DNA from: Isotricha intestinalis
Taxonomy: Eukaryota; Ciliophora; Litostomatea; Vestibuliferida; Isotrichidae
Reading direction: 5' to 3'
Length of the DNA: 64,000 bases
Assembly (NCBI GenBank): GCA_023807065.1
Contig: JAJJLU010000005.1
Span: 18,996-82,995 of the forward strand
Positions 30,310-40,343 of the stretch are shown here, piece after piece. Within the stretch, counting starts at the first letter, position 1, and each line of letters opens with the position of its first letter. The position numbers were made by a program, and so were the translations under genes. The notes under the pieces are model-generated. The model was not told where the DNA came from. It did not search any database and worked only from the letters and a program-made list of their open reading frames with translations.

Positions 30310-32082
30310 TTAATTCTTTCGAGTAACACTTATAATATTATTTACATAGCCACATTCACATTTTTCATTTTCAATAGGAATATTTTCTTTACCACATTTC
30401 ATACAACTCCAAACTTTATTATTCTTTTTTTGAATTCCTCCTCTTCTTCTTCCACAATTTTTACATTTTTCTTTTATCATTTCATTTTTTACTTTACAAA
30501 ATTCACAAATCCATTCATCATCTATTTTATTTTCTTCATCAAATATTCTATTATTTTCTTCTAATTTTTTTATATCATTAGAATCAAAAAATAAATTTTT
30601 ATTATTATTATAAGCCTCTTCATCATTACTTTCATAATAATTTGAATTTCTATCAAAAGGATTTTCATTTGAATTTTCATTATTTGTATTATTTTGAAAA
30701 TTCGAATTATTTTCACTATTAAAAGGATTAATAACTCTTTCCTCATTAAAATTATTATTTAAATAATTTCGATAATTTTGATTAATTAATTTTTCAATAA
30801 TTTCATTTTTAACATTGCATTTAATACAAATTGAATTATTAGGAGAATTAATTTGATTACATTGACTACAAATCCATTCTCCATCATTTAAATTTTGATA
30901 ATAATCATTATTATTTTCACGATCATTAATTTCATCTCTTTCTTTATATTTATTATATAATTTTTCATATATTTCAAAAGAAATATTAAATTCACATTCA
31001 TTTTGATTTTTAGCATTATCTTCATAAAAAATTGCTATTGGTAAATATCTATTTTCTACAATAAATTCTATTACTTTTTCCCATAAAGAAAATACAGTTA
31101 TTTTTGTATCATTATATAAATAAAACATTTTTTCTTTTACATTATAAAATAAACTTACATAATGATTTGATGATAATAACATTAAACCTCTAAATTTATA
31201 ATTTTTATTGTTTTTAACTGTTGTAAATAATTCATTTGCTTGAAAAGAACAATTTATCATACATAAAATTTTAAATAAAGTTGAAAAATCAATTATTTTG
31301 TTATTATTATATGATATTTGAAATATAAAATAATATCCTGAATATAAGCAATTTTGATTAAAATATACATTTGAATTATTACATTTAGGACAAATTTTTT
31401 TTTCTAAATTAGAATATTTTATTAAATTTTCTTTAAAAGAATTAAAATCTTTTAAATATATATTTTCTTTTTCAATTATTTCATTTAAAAAAATTAAATA
31501 CATAAAATTATTATTATCATAATTCATTTTTTGATTTAAATTACATTTATTACATTTAATTTCTTCTTTAATATTTATATAAAATAAATTATGAATAAAA
31601 CATTTTAAATGACAATTTTCATCATTAAATCCAATATAATGAAAATCAGAAGTAATATAAGTATGAATGAATATTAATAAAATATTTAATAATTCAATTG
31701 GATCTCCTTTTTCATTTATTTGAAATTCATTTTTATTTTTAAAATATTCTGCTAAAGAAGATCTAAAATCATTTGTTTTTAGAATATTTTCTTCTTCATT
31801 ATTTTGATAAGCAGATAATAATAATAATAATTCCTTTATTATTTCTGGAGTTTCTTTATAAATTTGAAAATTCTCATTTAATAAATTATATCTTAGAAAT
31901 TTCAAATTATATATTGTTTGAATACATACATTTATATAACAACTATTTTCTCTAAAACCATTTTTTAATCCTACTAATGAATTTTTTGTTGAGGTTACTT
32001 TTGCAAAGTTTTTTGATGAAGAATAAGTCTCATCAGGAATATCTGAATTTATTGAATCTAATTTTAAACTTGGCTTTTTCAT
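30310..32082 (-). CDS. Ubiquitin-specific protease-like with C-terminal RanBP2 zinc fingers
   Basis: 590 residues. The Cys box GLKNGFRENSCYINVCIQT places the nucleophile at Cys48 and resembles the USP53/54 and plant UCH-related branch. The His box LLSSNHYVSLFYN gives His307. Two CxxC pairs (CNKCN and CPKCN) form the zinc site in the fingers subdomain. Three RanBP2-type fingers follow: EWICSQCNQ...CIKC, EWICEFCKV...CKNC and VWSCMKCGK...CECG. Such fingers often bind ubiquitin or RNA. Cys and His are both present, so activity is possible, though this branch includes inactive members. Single exon. Confidence 0.8.
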   Translation of the reverse strand: MKKPSLKLDSINSDIPDETYSSSKNFAKVTSTKNSLVGLKNGFRENSCYINVCIQTIYNLKFLRYNLLNENFQIYKETPEIIKELLLLLSAYQNNEEENILKTNDFRSSLAEYFKNKNEFQINEKGDPIELLNILLIFIHTYITSDFHYIGFNDENCHLKCFIHNLFYINIKEEIKCNKCNLNQKMNYDNNNFMYLIFLNEIIEKENIYLKDFNSFKENLIKYSNLEKKICPKCNNSNVYFNQNCLYSGYYFIFQISYNNNKIIDFSTLFKILCMINCSFQANELFTTVKNNKNYKFRGLMLLSSNHYVSLFYNVKEKMFYLYNDTKITVFSLWEKVIEFIVENRYLPIAIFYEDNAKNQNECEFNISFEIYEKLYNKYKERDEINDRENNNDYYQNLNDGEWICSQCNQINSPNNSICIKCNVKNEIIEKLINQNYRNYLNNNFNEERVINPFNSENNSNFQNNTNNENSNENPFDRNSNYYESNDEEAYNNNKNLFFDSNDIKKLEENNRIFDEENKIDDEWICEFCKVKNEMIKEKCKNCGRRRGGIQKKNNKVWSCMKCGKENIPIENEKCECGYVNNIISVTRKN

Positions 32083-32476
32083 TTATATTTAATATTAAAA
32101 TAAAGAATATATTTTTTTCAAATTTAATTTAAATAATATTAAATAATTTTATATATATGATGTTCCTCAGAAAAATTTTTTTGGGGAATCGTTTTTAAAA
32201 TCAATTATTTGAAATTTAGTCTTTTTATTAGAATAAAGTTTTAATTAATTTAACATTACAAATACGATTAACTTTATTTTAATAAAGTTGACTGTTTTTA
32301 TTTAAACCAGATATACTTATCTTCATGATTTTTCATAATTTAAATATAATTTACCAATTAAATCAAAATTTCTTCCTTTATTTCTAGATAATTTTTAGAG
32401 TTATCATTAATTCCTTTTTTTCAAATATTACTTTAATTATTTTTTTAATTTTTAAATCAAATCTTCATTCAATTTA
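32083..32476. other. Intergenic region with an imperfect inverted repeat
   Basis: Between the USP gene start and the 3' end of GTPase B. Positions 32163-32188 form an imperfect 13-bp inverted repeat (TTCCTCAGAAAAA facing TTTTTTTGGGGAA) that contains the region's few G/C bases. It could be a short hairpin; no function is assigned. Confidence 0.4.
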
Positions 32477-33832
32477 TTATATTTCATAATCACTATCACT
32501 ATCATAATCTCTATCAAACTCTGAAATTTCATATGTTACAATAACAATTCCATTTGATTCATTAAATTCAATCACAGGTGGAGAATTAGAAATAATAAAT
32601 TGAGACTTTGGAATTTTAAAGACTAATCTAAATTCACCATCTTTCATATTTTCTTCTTTAAAACATAGATCGTCTATTTTAGGAAATTTAATTGTTCCTT
32701 TGAAAATAAAATTATAAAAACCCCTAATTGGATATATTCTAGGTTTGAAATCTAATATTTCTCCTGGAAGTTCTATTGTAATAATAATTTTATCTTTTTT
32801 TATTTGACAATCAAAATTAGGTTCTATTATATCTATTATATTCTTACAAAAATCAAGAATTTCTATTTCATCAATCAAACTATGTTTTAATTTAATTGGT
32901 TTATGTTGTTTAATAGTGATTTTTCTTTCATTTTCATTATATTCAATTGATTCTTCTTTTATTAACCTAGAAGACAATGCAAAATACTTTTCAAATCTTT
33001 CAATAACATCATAATTTATAGCTTTTTTATTACTTCTTAAAATATCTCTTAAATAATCTATTGTACTTTCATTATAATATTTTCCTGCTTCACTTCCTTC
33101 TTTTGCCATAAATAAATGAACAATAAATATTATTTTATTATTATATTTATATTTTTCAGTATAATAAATATCATTAATTGATTTATCTTCTTTTTCACTA
33201 AAATAAGTATTGATGATTAATTCTCCAAAAGTAATAGAAGTAAGAACATTATCAGAAATAAAAACTTTAACATCTTTAATCTTTTCCAAAAACATATAAT
33301 TATGTATAATAAAAATAAATTTTTGATTCCATAATCCTCTTTTAATTCTATTAATCAATTTTTGATCAATATAAGTTAACTGTCCAACAACAATAATTAA
33401 AATATCACTACAAAACAAAATAAAGTTTTGTAAGAACTTTTCAGTAATTTTTTTATCACTTATATATTCAATTAATTCATCTTTACTTTTATTTTTAAAA
33501 TCTAAATTAAATTCTTCTTGACTTACTAACAAAGGAGCTTCACTTCCTGCAGAATCAAGAGCAATAACTCCATATTCTCCAATAGGATATTTAACAGAAA
33601 TTCCTTTTGTTCTAAGTCCAGAAGGTAATTTATAACCTGTAATTTTTGATAAAATATATGTTTTTCCAACATTTAAATTTCCTAATATTCCTATTTTGTT
33701 TGTATTTTTCATTTTTTGATTATTGTAATTATTCATTCCTTCTTCTGATGCTTCTACTTTTATACCTTCTTTTATACTTTCTTTTAATGAATTCATATTT
33801 ATTATTATATCATAGTTATCATATGTATCCAT
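32477..33832 (-). CDS. GTPase fused to HSP20/alpha-crystallin-like domain, copy B
   Basis: 451 residues, a close paralogue of the gene at 13086-14447. The P-loop GNLNVGKT lies at 51-58, RTKGIS at about 74-79 and DSAG at 93-96, followed by SEAPLL. The C-terminal alpha-crystallin-like domain keeps IIITIELPGEILDF, GEFRLVFKIP and NGIVIVTYEI. The linker is shorter than in copy A, and the last residues are acidic (DRDYDSDSDYEI). Copies differ mainly in the linker and the insert after the G4 region, while the HSP20-like part is nearly the same. Stop is TAA (copy A uses TAG). Both genes run on the same strand about 18 kb apart, each with a long upstream non-coding region. Confidence 0.75.
   Translation of the reverse strand: MDTYDNYDIIINMNSLKESIKEGIKVEASEEGMNNYNNQKMKNTNKIGILGNLNVGKTYILSKITGYKLPSGLRTKGISVKYPIGEYGVIALDSAGSEAPLLVSQEEFNLDFKNKSKDELIEYISDKKITEKFLQNFILFCSDILIIVVGQLTYIDQKLINRIKRGLWNQKFIFIIHNYMFLEKIKDVKVFISDNVLTSITFGELIINTYFSEKEDKSINDIYYTEKYKYNNKIIFIVHLFMAKEGSEAGKYYNESTIDYLRDILRSNKKAINYDVIERFEKYFALSSRLIKEESIEYNENERKITIKQHKPIKLKHSLIDEIEILDFCKNIIDIIEPNFDCQIKKDKIIITIELPGEILDFKPRIYPIRGFYNFIFKGTIKFPKIDDLCFKEENMKDGEFRLVFKIPKSQFIISNSPPVIEFNESNGIVIVTYEISEFDRDYDSDSDYEI
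32759..32863. repeat. 105-nt block identical to 13359-13463
   Basis: Counterpart of the identical block in GTPase copy A, covering the start of the HSP20-like domain. Confidence 0.9.
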
Positions 33833-34914
33833 TTTATTTTTGTTAATCGTTTTTTTATTTATAATAAATATAAAGGTTCAGTGATTATTAAAATTTACAA
33901 TATCTTTTGAGTTTTTTTTTGTTAAATATTATCATTATTTTTAAAAAGAATATCATAACCATTATTCAAATTAAAACTAAAATATTTGTATTAAGGAAAT
34001 CTTATTAAATTATTTGTTTTTTTTTGAAAAAAATAAATTAAAATATCTAAATAAATAATTTAGTTATTTGATTTATATTATTTTAATTTTATATTTTTGT
34101 GAAGAACAAAATTAAATGTTTTAAACATTAAACAAAGGATTATTTCGAAAATATAAAAGAAAATGTCCTTAATTCAAAAAAAAAGTTTATTTAACTGCAA
34201 AACAAGGGAATGATAATGATAACTTTTTAAATTTGTAATAGAAATAAAAGTGATTATAAAACACCCATTCAGTATCTATTTATAAATATTCTATGACATT
34301 TTATTTTTAAGGAACTATTTAAACAAGATATTATATAAATAAAGAAATTAAAATTAGAATTCTAATTTTTATAAAATTTATTTGAATTTTTAAATCTTTA
34401 TTTTTGTAATTTTAATAATGAAATAAAACAATATAAAATATATTTGATATATTTTATTTCAAGATGAAGAATCTAATCTTAAAATCTGAAAAAAAAAATA
34501 TATTAAATTTTTTAATTAAAATAAAATATTGATAGTATTTATTTAAGTTTGATTGAAACCCAAATTTACGAAAATAAAAAGATATCTTCAAATAAATAAT
34601 TTGTTTATATCATTGTTATAATAAGCTTATTTTGTTTATTTAAAAAATTAAACTTGTATTTTTAAAATTTTAGTATCAATCACATAAAATTTATTTATTT
34701 ATATTAATGAATTATTCGTTGTGATTTTATATCATATAATCATTTTATTAGAAAGAAAATTGATAATATTTTAATATAATTGTCTATCTATATAATATTA
34801 TTATTAGCTAATAAATAAAAAAATTAAAATTTGGTTTCTTAGAAAATGATTGTTTAAATTATAAAAATTGAATTTATATATTTATTTATTCATAATATTA
34901 ATATTTTTTAGTAA
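33833..34914. other. 1.1 kb non-coding region upstream of GTPase B
   Basis: AT-rich, with no ORF of protein-like composition. It contains a perfect 20-bp palindrome (listed separately) and a TTTCTTAGAAAA motif near 34840 that resembles one upstream of copy A. No tRNA or transposon is visible. Confidence 0.5.
34350..34369. repeat. Perfect 20-bp palindrome
   Basis: AAAATTAGAATTCTAATTTT, centred on GAATTC, lies in the non-coding region upstream of GTPase B. It could be a dimer-binding site, or chance in AT-rich DNA. Confidence 0.5.
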
Positions 34915-36087
34915 TTAAATAATACTATATTTAATTGTTTGATGATAAATTTTTGAAAAATCAGTAATTTGATTATGATTATTTTCTTTTTCTGAAACTA
35001 AATATTTTCTTTTAATTTTTTCACTATGAGGATTATAAATAATAGCAATATTAGGAAATTCATATAAATCACAATTTCTAAATCTTTTCATTTTTAAAAA
35101 TTTATTATCTGTACTTTGATATTTACCATTCATATATCTTTCATATTCTTTTCTTTTATTTAAATCTACTGTTTTTAATAAAATATCATTTACATCAGAA
35201 AAAAGTTTATTTTTGTTTTTTTCATATATTGATAAATAAAGTTCATAATCTTCATTACAATCTAATACAATATTATTCAAATCTTGATTTATTAATAATA
35301 TTATTTTATTGAAAAAATCAAGGAATAAATTTATTATATTTATATTATCATTATCTTCAATATTTATTCTATAAAAATTTTCTTTAAATTCATTTGAAAA
35401 AATAATTATTTGTTCTCTTGATAAAATATCTAAATCTATTATTTCTTTAACAAAAACATCAAATAAATTCATAATTGAATAATTATTTAAACATAAACTC
35501 TTTTGGATAAAAGATTCATAAACTTTATTAAACAAAGAAAAAATAGTACAAATATTTATAAGAGTATTTTCATAATTAATTATTTCATTATTTGAATTAT
35601 AAAAAGGAATATTAAATAATTTATTTGTAAATTTTGAAAAAAGAATAAAATAATATTCTGAAGAAATTTTAAATAAAGAAATTCCTAAAAGCAATTGAAT
35701 TATAAGTGGATTATCATTAACTTTACTTATAAATTCATTTTCTATTTTTCTTCTAAAAAATTGATATTTAATAGTATTATTATGATGAATTAAAGAAATA
35801 AATTTTGCTCTTGTATCAAATTTTTCAATATTAATATTATTAGAAAATAATTCAACAAAAGATTTATTATTTTCATAACAAATAATATTTTTATATAAAG
35901 GAGAACTATCTTTAACATTTCCAATTTGAATAATATTATAATTATCATCAACACCATAATTATTATTAATTAATTCAATAAAACCTTTTTGTTCTTTAAT
36001 TTCTCTTTCTGAAAAATTATTATATTCATCCTTAGGAAAAGCAAAAATAAATTTTTTTTTAATATAATCTCCTAAAGAATCTTTCAT
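34915..36087 (-). CDS. Unrecognised protein, probably the cut-off C-terminal part of the SAC3 gene
   Basis: 390 residues from the first Met. The same frame is open for 38 further codons upstream (36088-36201) and meets the TAA of the SAC3 gene exactly in frame. Those 38 codons read like protein (NKYTIGIIFIDINDTIYQNS) and complete an alpha/beta pattern: hydrophobic strand, helix, KKKFIFAFPKDE strand, helix, NYNIIQIGNVKDSS strand. I therefore think this is the C-terminus of a longer SAC3/GANP-type protein of about 1470 codons. The alternative is a separate gene with an unusually coding-like leader. The rest is helical and not recognised. Confidence 0.6.
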   Translation of the reverse strand: MKDSLGDYIKKKFIFAFPKDEYNNFSEREIKEQKGFIELINNNYGVDDNYNIIQIGNVKDSSPLYKNIICYENNKSFVELFSNNINIEKFDTRAKFISLIHHNNTIKYQFFRRKIENEFISKVNDNPLIIQLLLGISLFKISSEYYFILFSKFTNKLFNIPFYNSNNEIINYENTLINICTIFSLFNKVYESFIQKSLCLNNYSIMNLFDVFVKEIIDLDILSREQIIIFSNEFKENFYRINIEDNDNINIINLFLDFFNKIILLINQDLNNIVLDCNEDYELYLSIYEKNKNKLFSDVNDILLKTVDLNKRKEYERYMNGKYQSTDNKFLKMKRFRNCDLYEFPNIAIIYNPHSEKIKRKYLVSEKENNHNQITDFSKIYHQTIKYSII

Positions 36088-36201
36088 TAAAGTTAATAAA
36101 TTTTGTAAAATAGAATTTTGATAAATTGTATCATTAATATCAATAAAAATAATACCAATAGTATATTTATTTAAATTTTTTTGATTATAATAAATATATT
36201 C

Positions 36202-39200
36202 TTATAAATTATATAATGTATCTAAATAAATAAATCTTAAAATAAGAGTAAGAGAATTATCTTTATCAATATAAATATCTGAATCATAAATTATTGTTTC
36301 ATTATTATTTGATTTTATTAATGAAGGATTAATATTTAAATTTTGTAAAATTTCAGAATTTATAATTAATTCTTTTTCAGTGAAAATATTTACTTGAAGA
36401 TAATTAATATAATTTTTATTTCCATCATTTTTATATTTTTCTATTAAAAAATATTTTAAATCATCATAATTATAAAGTGAAAAATCATTTTTTAAATAAT
36501 TACATTTTAAATTTCTAAAAGCAATATTTTCATTAGTATTCATTAAATTAATATCTTTTCCATAATTCATTAATTCTTTAATGTATTCTTTATTTGCTTT
36601 ACTATTAATAGAATATAATCTTAAAATTGAAAAAATTTTATGTTTTCTTCTTTTTTCAAAAATTTTAAGATTTGATAATTTAATTTTATATTGTTCTAAC
36701 ATATATTTTAATATACTAAAAAAACGACATTTTTTATCATAAATAAGTCTTTCAATATAAGGAAAAGAAGTTTGAATAAAATATTTTATAATATTTTCAT
36801 TATAATTATTTTTAATAATTTGAGAAGATATTTTAATGACTTTTTTAGGTGATACTGTTTTAATTGAAGAAATACTTAAATCATCTATATTTTTCTTATC
36901 AAAAGAATTAATATTAAAAGAACTAGAAAAATTAATATGACTATTATTAGATGTAATTAAATTATTTTGATTACTTTTTTCATTAATTTTTTTTTGTATT
37001 TTATTAATATCATTATCATTACTTTTATTATCTTTTTCACTTTTATTATCAAAAATCTCATTAAAAGTTTTATTAGTAATAAAACTATTATTTTGTTCAT
37101 TATCATAATCATCTTTTCCAATAACAATATCTTTTCTCTTTTTTTTTTCCATTTTACTTTGAACATATCTTTTATTAGTTTTAATAGGAGCTTCTAAAAA
37201 ATTATAATTATGATAATTTTCTTCTTTAATTAAATCAATTTTATTATTAAAATCAGTTCCAATTCCAAAAGGAGAATAACCTTTAGAATTAATACCATAC
37301 CAATCTAAAAAGTTTATAACTTCATTTTCATCTTCAAAAGGTAATTTATCAATAATTTCTTTAATTGACATTTTATTAATTAAATAATCATGTTTTACTT
37401 CATCAACATTTGGTTTTTTTTCATAAGAAATTGAATTCATAAAATTAAATCTAATTTCATTAAAAAATAAAACCATTAAACATGAAGTTAAATAATCACA
37501 TTCTTTACTTTTTAATATTTTCATAAATAAAAAAGCATCTTTTGTTAAAATACTTTTTGATATTTTTAAAACTAAAGATAATTTTTTTCCTTTTCTTAAT
37601 TGATAAGAAATTTTAGATAAAATACTCATAAATTCAATTGGTTTTTGTTTAAGAGAAAAAAGAATAAAATAAGATAAAAATTCTTCTTTATTAGGACTAA
37701 TATATATATCATTATTATTAGGTTCTAAAATTTTTTGTTTTTCACTATATTCATAAAAATTACTTAAAGAAGTAAGAGTTAAATTTAATTGTTCCATATT
37801 TAAATTATATAATCCTTGTTCACCTTTAATAGTTTTAATATCAATAGTTTCATTTAAACAAATAATTAAAAATCTAGCAATTTGTTCATGACAAATAATA
37901 CAATTTTTATTACTTTTCATATTATTTAATATAGTGAAATTTTTTCTAATTGCTCTAAATCTATCAATAACAAAAAGACATATTTCTTTAAAATCAATAG
38001 GTAATAAATTAGTAAATTTTTTATTTTTAAATTTATCAGAATCAATAATTTCATTTAATATATAATTCATTGTATCTCTTAAAGCTTTTGGAGTTCTTAA
38101 ATCTAATGGATCTACTTTATTTAAATCTCCTCCTGATCTTGTATAAGCTTGAATAGCAAATTCAGGTTTAATTTTCTTAATAATTTGTTGTGTTTTATTA
38201 TCATAATAAGTTTTCTTAGGGTCTAATTCAAATACACTTAATAATTTCTGTTCTTCTCTTTCTTTCATTTCTCTTTCACTACACATTCCATTTAATAATG
38301 GAATTATTTTTTCTTCTTTATTATTATTATCTAAAGTATTAAATATATTATTATTATTAATTAGTTTGTCATTATTATTTGTTGTTAGAATGTTTAAATT
38401 TTTATTTTGACTTTTTTCTTTTTCTTCTTCTAATTTCTCTTTATCGTGTTTATTCTTTAATATTAGGAAATCTTTTATATCTATTTTTGGCTTTTCAGAA
38501 GAAGAAATAATTGGATTTTCTAATGTTGAAATACTTTCTGTTTTTTCTTTTGATTCTAAAGATTCATTTTCTTTTTTATTTATTACATTCTCTTTTAATG
38601 ATTTTTTGTCTTTAAATTTTTTTGAAATTGACTTTCTTAATTTTTTTATTGGTTTTTTTTCTTTTTTTTCTTTTTTTTCTTTTTCTTCTTTTTCCATATA
38701 AGAATTTTTTTTTTGAAATGTTTTTTTTATTCTTTTTGATTTTTCTCTAAAATTATGTTTTTGATTCTTAAAAAATTCATTTTCATTATAATTTATTTTT
38801 TCATTTTTTTTTCTTAAATAATAATCATTTCCTTTATTTAAAATAATATTTTCATTAGGAATATGTTCTTCATCATCATTTTTAATAATTTTACTTTTTA
38901 ATTTATTTTTAGGAAATTGACTATTAATATTATTAGGAAAATTTTTTTTTGATTTGAAATTATCATTAATATTTTTTTGATCAAATTTATTTTTTGCATA
39001 ATTTTGAAAAGTAGTTTGCATTTGAGGAGTAAGAAAAGGAGGATTTAATTGATTATAAGGATGATTTTGATTATAATTAATTGGTCCCATTCTAAAATTT
39101 GGTGGATAATTATTAGGAAAATTATTTGGAAAATGAGGTTGAAAATTTATTTGATTTTTATGAAAATTTTGATTCATTTGATTTATATTTTTATGATATT

Positions 39201-39324
39201 GATTATTCATTGGTTGATTTATAATTTTTTGATTGTTTAAATTATAATTATTTGGATTTTGATTATTTTTATTTAAATTTTGGAAGTTTTGGTTATTTTG
39301 AAATAAATTAAGTACATTTTCCAT
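36202..39324 (-). CDS. SAC3/GANP family mRNA export factor
   Basis: 1040 residues to TAA. The first 130 residues are N/P/Q/F-rich and disordered; residues 130-340 are basic and rich in K/E. The SAC3/GANP domain follows from about 345, opening with GMCSEREMKEREEQKLLSVF and continuing with YTRSGGDLNKVDPLDLRTPK, then FVIDRFRAIRKNFTI and a helical repeat array. These match the TREX-2 scaffold SAC3 and human MCM3AP/GANP, which link transcription to export at nuclear pores. After a low-complexity linker, a C-terminal region (about 845-1040) precedes the stop. The frame continues open beyond that TAA into the next ORF. No GT donor lies near the stop to explain it as an intron. Confidence 0.85.
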   Translation of the reverse strand: MENVLNLFQNNQNFQNLNKNNQNPNNYNLNNQKIINQPMNNQYHKNINQMNQNFHKNQINFQPHFPNNFPNNYPPNFRMGPINYNQNHPYNQLNPPFLTPQMQTTFQNYAKNKFDQKNINDNFKSKKNFPNNINSQFPKNKLKSKIIKNDDEEHIPNENIILNKGNDYYLRKKNEKINYNENEFFKNQKHNFREKSKRIKKTFQKKNSYMEKEEKEKKEKKEKKPIKKLRKSISKKFKDKKSLKENVINKKENESLESKEKTESISTLENPIISSSEKPKIDIKDFLILKNKHDKEKLEEEKEKSQNKNLNILTTNNNDKLINNNNIFNTLDNNNKEEKIIPLLNGMCSEREMKEREEQKLLSVFELDPKKTYYDNKTQQIIKKIKPEFAIQAYTRSGGDLNKVDPLDLRTPKALRDTMNYILNEIIDSDKFKNKKFTNLLPIDFKEICLFVIDRFRAIRKNFTILNNMKSNKNCIICHEQIARFLIICLNETIDIKTIKGEQGLYNLNMEQLNLTLTSLSNFYEYSEKQKILEPNNNDIYISPNKEEFLSYFILFSLKQKPIEFMSILSKISYQLRKGKKLSLVLKISKSILTKDAFLFMKILKSKECDYLTSCLMVLFFNEIRFNFMNSISYEKKPNVDEVKHDYLINKMSIKEIIDKLPFEDENEVINFLDWYGINSKGYSPFGIGTDFNNKIDLIKEENYHNYNFLEAPIKTNKRYVQSKMEKKKRKDIVIGKDDYDNEQNNSFITNKTFNEIFDNKSEKDNKSNDNDINKIQKKINEKSNQNNLITSNNSHINFSSSFNINSFDKKNIDDLSISSIKTVSPKKVIKISSQIIKNNYNENIIKYFIQTSFPYIERLIYDKKCRFFSILKYMLEQYKIKLSNLKIFEKRRKHKIFSILRLYSINSKANKEYIKELMNYGKDINLMNTNENIAFRNLKCNYLKNDFSLYNYDDLKYFLIEKYKNDGNKNYINYLQVNIFTEKELIINSEILQNLNINPSLIKSNNNETIIYDSDIYIDKDNSLTLILRFIYLDTLYNL

Positions 39325-39464
39325 TTTTTATTTTTTGTCTTAAGAAATATTTTGATAAAAATTAAAAAATAATAAATTAATAATAATAATATCATTGTTT
39401 ATAATAGCTATATATTATATTTTTATTTAAAAAACATAAAAAATTGAATAAAGAAAAATAAAAT

Positions 39465-40253
39465 TTAATTTGAGAAATTCCTTAACAATCTCTTTAATTT
39501 AAGTTTCTTATTTTCAATAAATTTTTGAGATATAATATAATTTTTAGTATTTTTAGAATTAATAATAGGTAATTGTTTAATTAAAGAATTTTCATAAGAT
39601 AAATTAGAATAATTACTTTTAGAATGAGTAGAACAAATAGAAGAATTATTATTTACGAAATTATTTCTTCCTTTTTTAACTTTAATAAATTGGTCTTGAA
39701 AATTATATTTTAAACTAATAATAACTTTTCTAAAAATAGGATTAGAAAATTTTAATCTTGTTACAAAAGGAATAAAACTAAAAGTATTTTCATTATTATC
39801 AAAAGAAATAATACAACTATTAATTTTATAATCAACTGAAAAATTAATATCTTCTTTTATTGTTTCTAAAAATTCTTTTATTATATTTGATATTTCTATA
39901 AAAGAAGGAAGATTTTTTATTAAAACAAAAGCTTTTGATTTTGATATTAAATGATTATTAATATTATTATTTTTATTTAATATAAAACATGGTTCATCAT
40001 CTTCTTCATTTATTATATTTATTATTCTTCTTTTATCATTTGGTTTTATTTCCGTTTTTTTATACGTTATTTTATAATTGTTTAATTTAATTTCTTTTGG
40101 AATTGTTTTTTCTAATATATTATAAAAGTCAGAAAATTTATTATATTTGTTTATTTCAATTTTTATATTTTTTCCATTATATAAAACCTTTATATTTATT
40201 ATATTTTCTAATTCAGAATCACTGAATAATTCATTATTCATATTTTTTGACAT
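39465..40253 (-). CDS. Unknown protein with ubiquitin-like and RRM-like folds by pattern
   Basis: 262 residues. Residues about 18-90 have a beta-grasp pattern (NIKVLYNGKNIKIEINKYNK, then NNYKITYKKTEIKP). Residues about 108-195 have a beta-alpha-beta-beta-alpha-beta pattern like an RRM (AFVLIKNLPSFIEISNIIKE, then SCIISFDNNEN and FRKVIISLKYN), but the aromatic RNP residues are weak. The C-terminus is basic. These fold readings are inference from secondary structure only. Same strand as the SAC3 and LRR genes, with 90 to 140 bp gaps. Confidence 0.6.
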   Translation of the reverse strand: MSKNMNNELFSDSELENIINIKVLYNGKNIKIEINKYNKFSDFYNILEKTIPKEIKLNNYKITYKKTEIKPNDKRRIINIINEEDDEPCFILNKNNNINNHLISKSKAFVLIKNLPSFIEISNIIKEFLETIKEDINFSVDYKINSCIISFDNNENTFSFIPFVTRLKFSNPIFRKVIISLKYNFQDQFIKVKKGRNNFVNNNSSICSTHSKSNYSNLSYENSLIKQLPIINSKNTKNYIISQKFIENKKLKLKRLLRNFSN

Positions 40254-40343
40254 TATTATAATTAAATGAATAAAAATAAATATTAGTTTTGTTTTTTAAA
40301 TTTATTTATTTTTTTAAGTTAAATATGTTTTAATAATTTTATT

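Noticed and set aside
36202..36204. TAA reassigned to an amino acid.
   Set aside because: TAA ends most genes here at the expected C-termini (for example RPB2 and RSPH9), so general reassignment is excluded; only a local event is possible.
40254..40343. The LRR gene and the next ORF as one gene cut by TGA, since they share a frame.
   Set aside because: The gap has a second in-frame stop (TAA) nine codons after the TGA and is not protein-like.
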